A DNA stretch of 64,000 nt from an uncultured Granulosicoccus sp. (GCA_947499955.1 CANMQI010000013.1:124001-188000), one strand, 5' to 3'. Positions 49,547 to 59,311 are shown, counted from the first letter of the stretch. The notes: generated by a model not told the origin, from the letters alone. Numbers and translations: made by a program.

Positions 49547-49584
49547 AAATCTTCAATCCTGGTATTTCAGTCGTTCTGAGAACC

Positions 49585-51507
49585 TCATGATACCTGAGAG
49601 GGGTCTGCTGCCCCGGAATCATCGTTCAAGGCCGTGTTACCCGGTGGTCGCCAGCCCTCTTCCGAACGATCATGTCTGACCCGGGACTTGCCCATCATGG
49701 CCTTCTCGAGAGTGGCCTGGATTTCCTTGGCCAGACGTACGTATTCCTTGTTCTGGGTGACCGGCACCTCAGGATCATAGACTTCCGCCAGCCTGCGTAT
49801 GCCTTTCAACTCCTCATCGGCAAACAAGGTAGCGGCTCTCTCTGACTCTGCAGGATGCATGCCCAGTGCTTCCAGCGCATAGCGCCCGGCACGCAGTGAA
49901 CTGTCGAAACACTCCCTGACAATATCGTTGGTACCCAGTTGATACAGCTTGTAGACATGCCGCCGATCAAAGGCTCTGGCGATGATATGCAACTCTGGCC
50001 GTTCGCGACGAACGTAGTCGATCAGTGTCAGTGAATCTTTCTGACTGTCCAGAGCCACCACCAGCAGTTCCGCCTCGTGCAGGCCGGCAGCGTGCAGCAG
50101 ATCGGGCCTGGACGCATCGCCATAGAAGCTCTGCACACCAAAGACTCGCATGTCTTCCACCATCCCCGCGTGCAGGTCCAGTACCACTGTCTTGTAGCCA
50201 TTCGACAGCATCAGTCGGTTGATGACCTGACCAAAGCGGCCATGACCCGCGATGATGATCGTGCCTTTTTCAGTGACCTCGTCACTCTCGCGCGACTGGG
50301 CACGCACCATACGCGGTTGAACCACCCGTTCGAAGAAGATGAACAGGCCCGGCGTCAGCATCATTGACAGAGCGACCACGAGTAGCAGGATCTTGGACAG
50401 ATCAACCGGCAGAGCGCCTGATTGCAAACAGAAGGATATCAGCACGAAACCGAATTCCCCCGCCTGCGCCAGGCCCAGAAACAGCAACCAGCGATCACTG
50501 CCCTTGATGCCGAACAGCAAGGCCAGTACATACAACACGGACGCCTTGATGGCCATGATGCCCACGGTCACACCAATCACCACCCCCAGATTCTGCGACA
50601 GCACCGAGAAATCCACACCGGCGCCTACCGTGACGAAGAACAGTCCCAGCAACAAGCCCTTGAACGGTTCTATATCACTTTCAAGCTCGTGCCGGTATTC
50701 GCTGGTTGCCAATACAACTCCGGCCAGAAAGGTACCCAGCGCCGGTGACAGGCCGACCACATCCATCAACAGGGCGATGCCGATGACCAGCAGCAAGGCC
50801 ACTGCCGTGAACATTTCACGCAATTGCGAACGGGCGATGTAGCGAAAGACCGGCCGGGAAAGATAATAACCACCGACCACCACCAGAGCGACCGCACCGA
50901 TGGTCAACAGCGCCGTCTGCCAGGCCTCCAGATGTCCCAGCAGATCGGAAACGCCGCCACTCTCGCCATGCTCGCTTTCCACGCCTGCCAGCCCGGGTAT
51001 CGCCAGCAGCGGAATGATGGCCAGCATGGGAATGACTGCAATATCCTGAAACAGCAAGACCGAGAAGCTCGATTTGCCCCCCTCGGTCTTCATCAGGGAT
51101 TTTTCGTTGAGCGTCTGCAGCACGATCGCCGTGGAAGACAGTGAAAACACCATGCCGACAGCCAGCGCAATGCGCCAGTCCAGACCGAATGACCAGGCAG
51201 CGGCCGTGATCAGCGAGACCGTCAGCAGTACCTGCAAACCGCCCAGCCCCAGCAGCTTGTGCCGCATGGCCCACAGCGAACGTGGTTCCAGTTCCAGGCC
51301 GACGATAAACAGCATCATCACCACACCAAACTCGGCAAAGTGCTGGACATCGGTCGTCTCGCTCCCCACCAGGCCGGCCACCGGACCGATGATGATACCG
51401 GCTATCAGATAACCCAGGACCGACCCCAGACCCAGGCGCTTGGCCACCGGTACGGCAATGACCGAGGCCATCAGGTAGATGAAGGCCCCCAGCAGAAGAT
51501 TATCCAT
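49585..51507 (-). CDS. kefC: KefB/KefC-type potassium efflux transporter
   Basis: Glutathione-gated K+/H+ antiporter of the CPA2 family, inner membrane. 640 residues from ATG 51507 (MDNLLLGAFIYL). The first ~390 form about 12-13 helices (GYLIAGIIIGP; GLELEPRSLW; SSTAIVLQTLNEK; AGVVLATSEYRHELESDIEPFKGLLLGLFF). A cytoplasmic TrkA-N/RCK domain follows (IIIAGHGRFGQVINRLML; LDLHAGMVEDMRVFGVQSFYGDASRPD). Overlaps the ancillary oxidoreductase gene by 8 bases. KefB and KefC cannot be separated by eye. Confidence 0.9.
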   Translation of the reverse strand: MDNLLLGAFIYLMASVIAVPVAKRLGLGSVLGYLIAGIIIGPVAGLVGSETTDVQHFAEFGVVMMLFIVGLELEPRSLWAMRHKLLGLGGLQVLLTVSLITAAAWSFGLDWRIALAVGMVFSLSSTAIVLQTLNEKSLMKTEGGKSSFSVLLFQDIAVIPMLAIIPLLAIPGLAGVESEHGESGGVSDLLGHLEAWQTALLTIGAVALVVVGGYYLSRPVFRYIARSQLREMFTAVALLLVIGIALLMDVVGLSPALGTFLAGVVLATSEYRHELESDIEPFKGLLLGLFFVTVGAGVDFSVLSQNLGVVIGVTVGIMAIKASVLYVLALLFGIKGSDRWLLFLGLAQAGEFGFVLISFCLQSGALPVDLSKILLLVVALSMMLTPGLFIFFERVVQPRMVRAQSRESDEVTEKGTIIIAGHGRFGQVINRLMLSNGYKTVVLDLHAGMVEDMRVFGVQSFYGDASRPDLLHAAGLHEAELLVVALDSQKDSLTLIDYVRRERPELHIIARAFDRRHVYKLYQLGTNDIVRECFDSSLRAGRYALEALGMHPAESERAATLFADEELKGIRRLAEVYDPEVPVTQNKEYVRLAKEIQATLEKAMMGKSRVRHDRSEEGWRPPGNTALNDDSGAADPSQVS

Positions 51508-52147
51508 GGCTATCGACCTGTCCATCATGACCGTTGCCAATGCTGTCATCGAGCATCGGTACTGCCGGGTGGTCCATCAACTCCTGTGCCATGGCACGTG
51601 GAATATCCAGCCGTTCATCACGCAGAGCTTCCAGTACCTGTCGATAACAGGCGACATGCTCCGTGACTCGCTCAGTGCTGCTCGCCTGCAGCGAAGAGAA
51701 CAGCACCAGAGGCGGTAGATAACGCATACGACACAACTGTGCCGTCTGCTCCAGCGGGCTCAACAGGGTACGCATCGGAAAATGATTGAGCCCATCTTTC
51801 GCATAGTCGTGCTCGGCAGCCCCGGCGCTTGCGGCCACCAGAAACAGTTTGCCACCCAAACGGCAGCCATCACCGCCGTAGGCAAAGCCATGTTCCAGCA
51901 CCAGGTCCTGCCACTCCTTGAGCAGAGCCGGGGTGGAATACCAGTGGACCGGAAACTGGAACACGATGACATCGTGTTCCAGCAGACGCTGCTGCTCGGC
52001 GTCGATGTCGATCTTGAACCGGGGATAGAGCGCGTACAGGTCCACCAGAGTCACCCCGGACAAGCCAGCCGCCATGGAGGACATCATGCTGTTGACATGC
52101 GAGTGGCTCGGATTGGGATGCGCCGTGAGTATCAGGATTCGCTTCAA
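51500..52147 (-). CDS. Kef ancillary NAD(P)H oxidoreductase (KefF/KefG-like)
   Basis: 215-residue flavodoxin-fold protein of the quinone reductase family: ILILTAHPNPSHSHVN, FQFPVHWYSTPALLKEWQDLVLEHGFAYG and AASAGAAEHDYAKDG. In E. coli KefF and KefG bind the Kef channel and are needed for full activity, and they reduce quinones or electrophiles. Overlap with the transporter gene supports that pairing. A ~25-residue C-terminal extension is unusual. Confidence 0.9.
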   Translation of the reverse strand: MKRILILTAHPNPSHSHVNSMMSSMAAGLSGVTLVDLYALYPRFKIDIDAEQQRLLEHDVIVFQFPVHWYSTPALLKEWQDLVLEHGFAYGGDGCRLGGKLFLVAASAGAAEHDYAKDGLNHFPMRTLLSPLEQTAQLCRMRYLPPLVLFSSLQASSTERVTEHVACYRQVLEALRDERLDIPRAMAQELMDHPAVPMLDDSIGNGHDGQVDSHG

Positions 52148-52175
52148 GTGGACCTCGCTCGCCTGTCGATCGGTT

Positions 52176-53321
52176 CTACAAACAGGCTTCGAGCAGAGCC
52201 CGGGTATTGTCTGTATTCATGATGACAGGATTACCGCCGGTGCTCGGATCTGCCAGCGCAGAAGCCGTCAGGGCATCAAGGTCGGGATTGACCACACCAA
52301 GCTCGGTCAGGTTGCCCGGTATGCGGAATAGTCGATTAAGCTCGCCCACCCGCGCATGAAAACCCTCGAAACCACCATGAATGCCCAGATAACTGGCAGC
52401 CTTCTCCAGCCTGGACTCGACAGCGGTGCGATTGAACATCAGTACCGGCTGCATGACCACGGCATTGGTGGTGCCATGATGTGTATTGAACACCGCACCG
52501 ATGGGGTGTGACAATGCATGAATGGCCCCAAGTCCTTTCTGAAAGGCAGTCGCCCCCATGGCCGCCGCACTCATCATGTGTGCCCGGGCTTCGATGTCCG
52601 TACCGTCCTCATAGGCGCGTGGCAGGTAGTCATTGACCAGCCGCATGCCTTCCAGGGCAATGCCCTGACTCATTGGGTGGTAATGCGGCGAGCAGAACGC
52701 CTCCAGGCAATGTGCAAAGGCATCCATACCCGTGCCTGCGGTAATGGCAGGCGGCATGCCGACCGTCAGCTCCGGGTCACAGATGACCACAGCCGGCAGA
52801 ATCTTCGGATGAAAGATGATCTTCTTTTCGTGCGTATCGGCATTGGTCAGCACCGAGGCGCGTCCCACTTCCGAACCGGTACCGGCCGTGGTCGGTACGG
52901 CCACCACGGGATCGATACCGGCAGGATCAGCACGCGTCCACCAGTCATCGACATCCTCGAAATCCCACACGGGACGAGTCTGACCAGACATGAAGGCCAG
53001 CGCCTTGCCCAGATCCAGCGCCGAACCGCCACCAAAGGCGACCACACCGTCATGACCGCCCTCGCGATAGACAGCCAGACCGGCCTCCACATTCTGTCCG
53101 GTGGGGTTCATATCGACATCCGAGAACACCGCTCGCCCCAGACCGCCGGCTTCCAGCAGATCCAGTGTCGCCGTGGTTATCGGCAGTTCCCTCAGACCCC
53201 GGTCAGTGACCAGCAGAGGTTTGCTGATGCCCACGGCCTTGCAGGCATCAGCAATTTCGCTGATACGCCCGGCGCCAAAGCGGATGGGGGTTGGATAATT
53301 CCAGTTACCGGTGAGTTGCAT
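52176..53321 (-). CDS. Iron-containing (group III) alcohol dehydrogenase
   Basis: 381 residues. The NAD loop is VVAFGGGSALDLGKALAF; PTTAGTGSEVG follows. Metal ligands are expected in GTGMDAFAHCLEAF (Asp, His) and HALSHPIGAVFNTHHGTTNA (two His). Oxidises a primary alcohol to an aldehyde, or the reverse. Lies 42 bases after the aldehyde dehydrogenase gene and 28 before KefF, all in one direction, which suggests the aldehyde passes from one enzyme to the other. True substrate unknown; a hydroxyl on a gamma-glutamyl amino alcohol is my inference. Confidence 0.9.
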   Translation of the reverse strand: MQLTGNWNYPTPIRFGAGRISEIADACKAVGISKPLLVTDRGLRELPITTATLDLLEAGGLGRAVFSDVDMNPTGQNVEAGLAVYREGGHDGVVAFGGGSALDLGKALAFMSGQTRPVWDFEDVDDWWTRADPAGIDPVVAVPTTAGTGSEVGRASVLTNADTHEKKIIFHPKILPAVVICDPELTVGMPPAITAGTGMDAFAHCLEAFCSPHYHPMSQGIALEGMRLVNDYLPRAYEDGTDIEARAHMMSAAAMGATAFQKGLGAIHALSHPIGAVFNTHHGTTNAVVMQPVLMFNRTAVESRLEKAASYLGIHGGFEGFHARVGELNRLFRIPGNLTELGVVNPDLDALTASALADPSTGGNPVIMNTDNTRALLEACL

Positions 53322-53363
53322 AGGGCTAGCTGTATCTGTTTCCAGTAAGAATGAACAGTCCGC

Positions 53364-54755
53364 TCAGGACTGCTTTCTGAAGTGGTAGGACTTCGGCCGA
53401 GTAATGCTGTGATATCCCAGCACCGACAGACCTGCACCACGGCCGGTGTCCTTGCAACCGGTCCAGCACAGCGACGGATCGAGATAATCACAACGATTCA
53501 TGAAGACGGTGCCGGTCTCGATCTCGCGACCGATACGGGCGGCGCGTTCGGCATCCTGTGTCCACAGTGCGGCGGTCAGACCGAAATCACTGTCGTTCAT
53601 CAGGCGAATGGCCTCGGCATCATCTGTCACCTTCATGATACCCACCACCGGGCCAAAGGATTCCTCGCGCATGACGCGCATATCGTGGTTGACATCGACC
53701 AGGATCTGCGGGGCCAGATAGGCACCCCCATCGTCGGCGGCAAACGCAGCAGGATCAATCAGACCCCGCGCACCGGCAGCCAGCGCTTCTTGCGTCTGCG
53801 CTCGAACCGTCTCGGCAAAGCGGCGGTGAGCCATCGGCCCCAGCGTGGTTGCCTCATCCAGCGGATTGCCCAGGGTGTAGCCCGAGACAATGCCCACCGC
53901 CTTCTCCACAAAGGCATCGAACAGTGACTCGACGACATAGATGCGCTCGATACCACAGCAGCACTGTCCCGAGTTGAACATGGCCCCGTCAATCAGGGTG
54001 TCCACTGCCGCATCCAGATCGGCATCCTCCATGACATAACCCGGATCCTTGCCGCCCAGCTCAAGGCCCAGTGCGGTGAAGGTGCCGGCAGCGGCCACTT
54101 CCATGGCTCGCCCACCCTGCACCGAGCCGGTGAAATTGACGAAGCCGAAGGCCTTCTGACTGATCAGATCGCTGGTCAGGGCATGGTCGAGGAAGACATT
54201 CTGGAAAACGGCCTCGGGAATGCCGGCCGCATGGAAAGCCTCGGCAATGCGCTCACCGACCAATAGAGTCTGGGTTGCATGTTTGAGCATCACCGCATTG
54301 CCCGCAATCAGCGCCGGCACCACCGTGTTGATGGCGGTCATGAACGGGTAATTCCACGGCGCGATGACCAGCACCACACCCACCGGCTCTCGCTCGATAC
54401 GCCGCTCGAAAGCCGCGCTGTCCTCGACCACGATGGGTGCCAGACCCTCGGCTGCCAGCTCGGCCATGCGACCACTGCGCTCGGCCACACCACCGAACTC
54501 ACCGCCGTAGCGCACCGGGCGTCCCATCTGCCAGGTCAGTTCGGTGACCAGCGCATCCGTCATGGAGCCCAGAATCTCGATGCCCTTGTTGACCAGGGCG
54601 ATGCGTTCCTGCAATGGCCGCTTGCACCATTCTCGCTGTGCATCGCGCGCAGCCTGCACCGCGTTTGCGGCCTGATCAGGCGTCAGAACCGGGCGAGAGG
54701 CATAGACACTGCCATCGATGGGTGACACGCACTCCAGCATTCTGGTCGCACTCAT
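53364..54755 (-). CDS. NAD(P)-dependent aldehyde dehydrogenase
   Basis: 463 residues. Motifs: VLVIAPWNYPFMTAIN, LGLELGGKDPGYV (general-base Glu), NSGQCCCGIERIYV (catalytic Cys in a run of three) and EESFGPVVGIMKV. Related to gamma-aminobutyraldehyde/succinate-semialdehyde-type enzymes. Its ATG overlaps the stop of the ligase gene (ATGA), so the two are made together, as expected for a gamma-glutamylation pathway. Confidence 0.93.
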   Translation of the reverse strand: MSATRMLECVSPIDGSVYASRPVLTPDQAANAVQAARDAQREWCKRPLQERIALVNKGIEILGSMTDALVTELTWQMGRPVRYGGEFGGVAERSGRMAELAAEGLAPIVVEDSAAFERRIEREPVGVVLVIAPWNYPFMTAINTVVPALIAGNAVMLKHATQTLLVGERIAEAFHAAGIPEAVFQNVFLDHALTSDLISQKAFGFVNFTGSVQGGRAMEVAAAGTFTALGLELGGKDPGYVMEDADLDAAVDTLIDGAMFNSGQCCCGIERIYVVESLFDAFVEKAVGIVSGYTLGNPLDEATTLGPMAHRRFAETVRAQTQEALAAGARGLIDPAAFAADDGGAYLAPQILVDVNHDMRVMREESFGPVVGIMKVTDDAEAIRLMNDSDFGLTAALWTQDAERAARIGREIETGTVFMNRCDYLDPSLCWTGCKDTGRGAGLSVLGYHSITRPKSYHFRKQS

Positions 54756-56119
54756 GAACGTTCAAAACCTCGTTGAATTTCGTAATCGGTAACAATGCGG
54801 TCGAATTCTTCCTGTTCCCAGCGCGCTGCCCGCACATAGTGATCCACCACCTCATCGCCCATCGCCGCCCGCAGCATGGCCGAACCATCCAGCGCGGCCA
54901 TGGCGTCCCGCAGATTACCGGGAATCTCGGCCGTGCCGGAATCCTCATAGGCATCGCCCCGAAATTCCGCCGGCAGACTCATGGCGTTCTCGATACCGGC
55001 AATACCGGCGGCGATCTGCGAGGCCATGGCAAGGTAGGGATTCATGTCGGAACCTCCAATACGGCATTCGACCCGCACATTCTCCGAGTCGGGTGCCACG
55101 ATACGAAAACCGGCCGTCCGGTTGTCGATGGACCAGATGATGCGCGTCGGGGCGAATGTCCCCTTGGAGAATCGCTTGTAGGAATTGATGTATGGCGCCA
55201 GAAACACCGTGGTCTCACCCGCATGTGCCAGCAGTCCGGCCAGGTACTGCTGCATGACTGTCGACATGCCATGAGCCTCGGACGCGTCGAAGAAGGCCGG
55301 CTTGCCATCGGCCGTGCGCAGTGACTGGTGAATATGACTGGATGACCCCACCAGGTCCTCGTGTGGCTTGGCCACGAAGCTGACGCTGTGCCCGGTATTC
55401 CAGGCAATCTCCTTGGTGGCATGCTTGGCCAGGCTGTGCACATCCGCCATGTCCAGCGCATCCGAATAACGAATGTTCAGTTCGGCCTGCCCCGCTTCGG
55501 CCTCACCCTTGGTGCACTCCACCGGCACACCGGCGGCGTACAGCTGATTACGCAGCGGCCGCATGAAGCCCTCTTCACGGGCTGTCTGCAGAATGTGATA
55601 GTCCTCGTTATAGGCGCTGATGGGGGTCAGATCGCGGTACTGCTTGTCGCGCGCCTCTTCGTAGGTTTCCCGGTAGACGAAGAACTCGAGTTCGGTAGCC
55701 GCAGTGCAGCTCAAACCCAGCTCTGCCAGACGTTCGATCTGTCGCTTCAGAACGGCGCGCGGTGAATGCGGGACCGCCGCATGCGTGTGATGATCCAGCA
55801 CATCGCACAGCACCATGGCAGCCCCTTCGGCCCAGGGTGTGATGCGCAAGGTGCTCATGTCGGGCTTCATGACGTAATCGCCATAGCCGGACGACCAGCT
55901 GGTGGAGGCATAACCATCAGGTGTGGCCATTTCGAAATCGGTTGCCAGCAGATAATTGCAGCAGTGCGTTTCCTCATGGGCGGTTTCGAGGAAGTTGCTG
56001 ACATGGAAGCGCTTGCCCAGCAAGCGTCCCTGCATATCCACCATGACCGCCACGACCGTGTCGATGGTACCGTCTTGTGCTGCGCTCCTGAGCGCGTCGA
56101 GAGTCAGATTTCCGGGCAT
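54752..56119 (-). CDS. Glutamine-synthetase-like gamma-glutamyl-amine ligase (PuuA/IpuC type)
   Basis: 455 residues. Glutamine-synthetase fold: ATELEFFVYRETYEE (metal Glu), AEAGQAELNIRYSDALDMAD, SSSHIHQSLRTADG (in place of GSGMHxHxS), NSYKRF, NRTAGFRIV and VECRIGGSDMNPYLAMA. The divergent ammonium site and the dehydrogenase neighbours suggest it joins glutamate to an organic amine rather than ammonia. I use ATG 56119; a TTG nine codons earlier is unlikely. First gene of the ligase-ALDH-ADH-KefF-KefC run. Confidence 0.9.
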   Translation of the reverse strand: MPGNLTLDALRSAAQDGTIDTVVAVMVDMQGRLLGKRFHVSNFLETAHEETHCCNYLLATDFEMATPDGYASTSWSSGYGDYVMKPDMSTLRITPWAEGAAMVLCDVLDHHTHAAVPHSPRAVLKRQIERLAELGLSCTAATELEFFVYRETYEEARDKQYRDLTPISAYNEDYHILQTAREEGFMRPLRNQLYAAGVPVECTKGEAEAGQAELNIRYSDALDMADVHSLAKHATKEIAWNTGHSVSFVAKPHEDLVGSSSHIHQSLRTADGKPAFFDASEAHGMSTVMQQYLAGLLAHAGETTVFLAPYINSYKRFSKGTFAPTRIIWSIDNRTAGFRIVAPDSENVRVECRIGGSDMNPYLAMASQIAAGIAGIENAMSLPAEFRGDAYEDSGTAEIPGNLRDAMAALDGSAMLRAAMGDEVVDHYVRAARWEQEEFDRIVTDYEIQRGFERS

Positions 56120-56242
56120 GTGCTTACCGTTGCGAGAGGGAGACAATGCTGCGGATCAGCAGCGGACAAGCGGTGAATACTGTGCTGCCATGCCGCATCC
56201 TGTCAAGTCACCCGCCGCTTGACAGTCACTGACCCTCTCTTG

Positions 56243-56872
56243 CTACATGGGCCGGGACAGATAATAGTCGTCATCGAACAGCATCACCGCTCGCGGAAAG
56301 TACACCACCAGAATGGTGATGATCATGCCCTCCAGCGTGGCCTCGCCACCGGCCAGCAGCAGTCGCAAACCGGTCTGCTCCGAGAACAGCAGATCCAGTG
56401 CCGGCCCACCCGCCAGCAAGGCCGGGAAGAACACCCCCGCACTCTGCTGAACGGCATACACGATGAACAGGCCGAAGAAGCCGCAACCCAGCATGAAGAC
56501 AAACGGATTGGCCGGCAGAAATTGTCGAGTGAGCCTGACGACAAACAGCATCAGCCAGGTGGGCAACAAAGCATCGATCAGCAGAATCAGCCCCATGTCG
56601 GCCCAGGGTTGCGTGATCAGCAGGAGCAAGGTCATCGACAACAAGGCCCGGCAATAACCAACCGTCAGCGCGAGAAAAGCTGCCCCCGAGTATTTCAGGC
56701 TGATGCCTTCCGGCATATCACGTGCGAGCAGCAGTATGCCGAACACCAGCGCGGTCAGTCCGGCCCAGATCAGGACATCATCGACCCTGGCCTTCTCGAT
56801 ACCGGAACGACGCAAGGCATCGAACACGAAGGGCAGCATCGCCAGCAGGCAGACAATCTGCACAATGCTCAC
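56243..56872 (-). CDS. CbiM-like integral membrane protein (COG3235 type) of the cco locus
   Basis: 209 residues with about six hydrophobic helices. The C-terminal GGEATLEGMIITILVVYFPRAVMLFDDDYYL resembles the end of CbiM-type energy-coupling-factor permeases, which import cobalt or nickel. The family as a whole has no proven function; a metal role in cbb3 oxidase biogenesis is my inference from location, 21 bases after the previous small gene. Confidence 0.72.
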   Translation of the reverse strand: MSIVQIVCLLAMLPFVFDALRRSGIEKARVDDVLIWAGLTALVFGILLLARDMPEGISLKYSGAAFLALTVGYCRALLSMTLLLLITQPWADMGLILLIDALLPTWLMLFVVRLTRQFLPANPFVFMLGCGFFGLFIVYAVQQSAGVFFPALLAGGPALDLLFSEQTGLRLLLAGGEATLEGMIITILVVYFPRAVMLFDDDYYLSRPM

Positions 56873-56893
56873 GATGGCAGCCCGGGCAAGTCG

Positions 56894-57223
56894 CTACTCG
56901 CCCAGCTTGCCGGTGGGTCGACCCTTGGGCGTTTCGGTGATGGCCAGATACCAGGTCATGCAGCAGGTAATCGAGAACAACACCCAGAACACGAGGAATG
57001 CCAGCGTGTAGGCCGCAGCCCGGTTGTCGGCCAGGTGCACACTGACCCATTCGATCTGTATCGGATCGATGACGGAGAACAGCAGGCCCACGGTCATGGC
57101 CGCCCCCACGAATGCCGGCCACACCACCTGCATCAGACATCGCACAAACAGATTTCGCCCCGGGTCCGGAGCAGGGTTGCCCGAAGCCAGTGGTATATCT
57201 GCGGACACCTTTGATTCCAACAT
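56894..57223 (-). CDS. Small two-helix membrane protein of the cco locus
   Basis: 109 residues, not recognised. Two transmembrane helices are seen: VVWPAFVGAAMTVGLLFSVI and AYTLAFLVFWVLFSITCCMTWYLA, the second containing a Cys-Cys pair. ATG 57223 (MLESKVSADIPLAS) is the first sensible start; the frame continues upstream only as antisense of ccoH. Its place after ccoH suggests oxidase assembly. Confidence 0.7.
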   Translation of the reverse strand: MLESKVSADIPLASGNPAPDPGRNLFVRCLMQVVWPAFVGAAMTVGLLFSVIDPIQIEWVSVHLADNRAAAYTLAFLVFWVLFSITCCMTWYLAITETPKGRPTGKLGE

Positions 57224-57263
57224 GTTCAGTGCACTCCCAGTGGTCAGAACAACTGTGCCAAGT

Positions 57264-57884
57264 CTACTTAAACTCGGACTTGTTAAACACCTCTTCAGGT
57301 GCTCTGTACGCGATGGACATGGCCACCTCACTCTGCAGATCTTCAAGGCTGCTGACCAGACGCCAAGGGGCCTGATCGGCAGGCTGCAGATGAATCCGGA
57401 ACTTGCCGAACTCCGGTAACACGACACCAGGCGCCAGGTATCGATTGCCACCAATGGACTGCAGGACGGTTTCCCCATCCAGCTCAGCCCGAGTCACGTG
57501 CACCCACTGCATGTCCAGCGCTTGCGGCCAGTGGAAATTCGCTTCCAGCTCATCGGCCTGCTGATGCAGCATCTCGGGAAGTTGCGGCATGACCCGATCC
57601 ACATCCACGATCAGACCTTCGCTGCTGCTGGTCAGGGTCGCACTCAGGCCCAGCAAGGTGGCCATGCGATCCCGCTCGATGCGCAGGTTTATACCCTTGC
57701 CTTCCGCGTAGTAGTCATCCACGACCAGTGAGTTGTTCGCACTCAGCGCCAGGTACAACATCATGATGCCCAACCCTACCGACACCAGTGGAATGCTGAT
57801 CAGAAACCATGGCCAGCCATAGCGATACCACGGTTTGGTCTGGCGGTCCTGATCGTCGATTGGAGCGTTGATGGCGATACTCAT
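57264..57884 (-). CDS. ccoH: FixH/CcoH family cbb3 oxidase assembly protein
   Basis: 206 residues: a short cytoplasmic N-terminus (KPWYRYGWPWFLISIPLVSVGLGIMMLYLAL begins the single membrane helix) and a periplasmic domain with the FixH mark NSLVVDDYYAEGKGINLRIERDR. Stabilises cbb3 oxidase during assembly. 14 bases after ccoG. Confidence 0.92.
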   Translation of the reverse strand: MSIAINAPIDDQDRQTKPWYRYGWPWFLISIPLVSVGLGIMMLYLALSANNSLVVDDYYAEGKGINLRIERDRMATLLGLSATLTSSSEGLIVDVDRVMPQLPEMLHQQADELEANFHWPQALDMQWVHVTRAELDGETVLQSIGGNRYLAPGVVLPEFGKFRIHLQPADQAPWRLVSSLEDLQSEVAMSIAYRAPEEVFNKSEFK

Positions 57885-57898
57885 GCTATTGGCCCGTA

Positions 57899-59311
57899 CT
57901 ATTCAAGAGGTTCAGGCAGGAAGAAGGAGGTCTTGGCGCTTTCGTGAATGGACGGATCATCCACGGCTTCCACGACGATTTGAATCGGGTTACTGCCTGC
58001 CTTGCCGGCATCCGGCTCGGCGCGTACACGCAAGGCGACAGTTCGGGTAGAGGCCGCGGCCATATCGATGTTCTCGTCCGTATCGATGGCAAGCGTTGGC
58101 AAACCGTTTACCGAAATGCGGAAAGTTCGATCCTGCTCGGCACTGTTGATCAGATTGACCCGATAGACGTTTTCGATCACGCCGTTCTTGACCTCACGCG
58201 ACAGCGCACCACGATCGCGCATCACATCGAGTTTGACCGGCATGCGGGTGGCAATATGACCGATCAGCACACCGATCACTGACCACAGGATGACCGTATA
58301 GATGAGTATGCGAGGACGGAAAACGCGCTTCAACAGCTGCATGCGCGACCAGCCGTTCTGCATGCCATTGAGCGTGTCATAGCGGATGAGCCCCTTGGGA
58401 CTGCCCACCTTCTCCATGACCTGATCACAGGCATCGATGCAGGCTGCGCAGCCGATACATTCGTACTGCTGACCATCTCGGATATCGATACCGGTAGGAC
58501 AGACCTGTACGCACAGACTGCAATCGACGCAGTCGCCCTTGCCTTCCGAACCTTTCTTCTTCGAACGCGCTCCGCGGGGCTCACCACGCAGTGGATCGTA
58601 GGTAATGACCAGTGTGTCGTTGTCGAACATGACACCCTGAAATCGTGCATAGGGGCACATGTACTTGCAGACCTGCTCGCGCAGAAAGCCGGCATTGCCG
58701 TAGGTGGCAAAACCGTAGAACACGATCCAGAACATCTGCCACGGTCCGAGCGACAGACTGACGATCTGACCGAGCATGTCTCTGATGGGCGTGAAATAAC
58801 CGACAAAGGTAATGCCGGTCCACAGGGCGAAGGCAATCCAGGCCGCGTGCTTGGCCGCCTTGAGCCGCAACTTGTGCGCAGACATCGGCGCCCTGTCCAG
58901 TTTCATGCGGCGCGAGCGATCACCCTCGATCTTGCGCTCGATCCACATGAAGATTTCGGTATAGACCGTCTGTGGGCAGGCAAAGCCACACCACAGTCGC
59001 CCTGCCACCGCCGTGAACAGGAACAGGGACATGGCCGATATGATCAGCAGGGCTGTGAGGTAGATGAAGTCCTGTGGGTACAGGATCAGCCCGAAGATAT
59101 GAAACTTTCGAGCACCGAGATCGAACAGCACGGCCTGTCGGTCATTCCAGGAAAGCCATGGCAAGCCGTAGAACAGGACCTGCGTGAACCAGACCAGAAT
59201 CCAGCGCCACTTGGCAAACAAGCCGGTAACCGAACGCATGTAGACCTTGCGGCGGACTTCCAGCAGCATGTTTTCCTGCTGCCTACCACCCGATGCTGTA
59301 GAGCTAGACAT
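57899..59311 (-). CDS. ccoG: CcoG/FixG iron-sulfur membrane protein
   Basis: 470 residues with about five transmembrane helices. Cysteine motifs: WCGFACPQTVYTE in the membrane part, CKYMCPYARFQG, and a two-cluster ferredoxin module CVDCSLCVQVCPTG plus CIGCAACIDACDQ. The C-terminal ~130 residues form an Ig-like periplasmic domain. Reported in relatives to reduce Cu(II) for insertion into cbb3 oxidase. Between ccoP and ccoH, same strand. Confidence 0.95.
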   Translation of the reverse strand: MSSSTASGGRQQENMLLEVRRKVYMRSVTGLFAKWRWILVWFTQVLFYGLPWLSWNDRQAVLFDLGARKFHIFGLILYPQDFIYLTALLIISAMSLFLFTAVAGRLWCGFACPQTVYTEIFMWIERKIEGDRSRRMKLDRAPMSAHKLRLKAAKHAAWIAFALWTGITFVGYFTPIRDMLGQIVSLSLGPWQMFWIVFYGFATYGNAGFLREQVCKYMCPYARFQGVMFDNDTLVITYDPLRGEPRGARSKKKGSEGKGDCVDCSLCVQVCPTGIDIRDGQQYECIGCAACIDACDQVMEKVGSPKGLIRYDTLNGMQNGWSRMQLLKRVFRPRILIYTVILWSVIGVLIGHIATRMPVKLDVMRDRGALSREVKNGVIENVYRVNLINSAEQDRTFRISVNGLPTLAIDTDENIDMAAASTRTVALRVRAEPDAGKAGSNPIQIVVEAVDDPSIHESAKTSFFLPEPLE

